Below are positions 13,591 through 13,726 of a stretch of DNA of 13,726 bases, piece after piece. The translations under genes and the position numbers were made by a program. Source of the stretch: Syntrophaceae bacterium UBA2208 (GTDB lineage Bacteria; Desulfobacterota; BSN033; UBA1163); assembly GCA_002327885.1 (NCBI GenBank), contig DCUS01000103.1:11872-25597 (forward strand), given 5' to 3'. Under the pieces are notes generated by a model. That model saw only the letters and a program-made list of their open reading frames with translations, had not been told where the DNA came from and did no database searches. The stretch's first letter is position 1. Each line of letters starts with the position of its first letter.

Positions 13591-13726
13591 TCGAAATTCA
13601 AAAATGGGACAGTGGAAACATAAATTTGATAGGGAGTTGAAGGGGGGGATGAGTGATGGAATATATTTTACCCCCTCCACTCATTAGCTTTATTCAATTA
13701 AGGCAATGGTGGCTTCCGCCTCCACT
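13591..13726. other. Right-end region with crossing inverted repeats, no assignable gene
   Basis: No convincing gene is visible. Two complementary pairs overlap in crossing order: AGGGGG (13641-13646) with CCCCCT (13671-13676), and ATGAGTG (13649-13655) with CACTCAT (13678-13684). Nested pairing is impossible for both, so RNA from here could make a hairpin or an H-type pseudoknot. The last 20-35 bases allow a short reading frame on either strand, too short to judge. Confidence 0.35.

Noticed and set aside
13690..13726. Possible gene end on the minus strand (reading VEAEATIALIE then stop) or gene start on the plus strand (MVASAST)
   Set aside because: About 12 or fewer codons are visible and both strands give plausible readings, so neither can be supported.

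Overview
The window looks like chromosomal DNA of moderate GC content from a Gram-negative bacterium, probably an anaerobe of the Desulfobacterota or Nitrospirota type. This assignment is inference from gene style: a nadK-recN neighbourhood, a short stand-alone ArgA-like acetyltransferase with a Cys-rich tail, a short MetE-like protein, and a bacterial TMTC-like membrane/TPR protein. There are no rRNA or tRNA genes, no CRISPR array, no transposase and no phage genes.

Layout. The left end (1-1740, + strand) holds the 3' end of mnmG (tRNA wobble-uridine modification) and, after a 142-bp gap with a hairpin and a possible promoter, a radical SAM/SPASM protein. From 13458 down to 1752 everything runs on the minus strand as one long directon, with very short gaps or overlaps between genes except where repeat arrays intervene. 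Its order is: GT2 glycosyltransferase, DegT-type sugar aminotransferase, GT4 glycosyltransferase, SAM methyltransferase, YbhN/LPG-synthase-type membrane protein, TMTC-like membrane/TPR protein, short MetE-like protein, NAD kinase (nadK), a four-helix-bundle (IVP) protein, recN, and an ArgA-like GNAT. A good sigma70-type promoter (TTGACA, 17 bp, TATCCA) lies upstream of the first gene at 13562-13590.

How the genes may work together. The first six genes form a glycan-assembly block. The GT2 enzyme resembles polyprenyl-phosphate sugar synthases, the YbhN-type protein is a candidate lipid transporter, and the TMTC-like protein has the TM-plus-TPR architecture and several sequence motifs of eukaryotic O-mannosyltransferases. 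Together they suggest a lipid-linked sugar donor used outside the cytoplasmic membrane, possibly for protein O-glycosylation. The following genes (NAD kinase, DNA repair, an acetyltransferase) are housekeeping.

Most unusual feature. Two intergenic spaces of the directon are filled by degenerate tandem arrays with a 7-nt period (GAGTTNN around the four-helix-bundle gene between nadK and recN; ATGAACN between the MetE-like gene and nadK). A related array with a period of about 6 nt (GTNNCC) sits in the leader of the first gene. Each has an inverted partner that could make a hairpin. The words differ but the construction is the same. One array encloses an IVP/Avd-like gene, so this may be a little-described class of small inserted elements.
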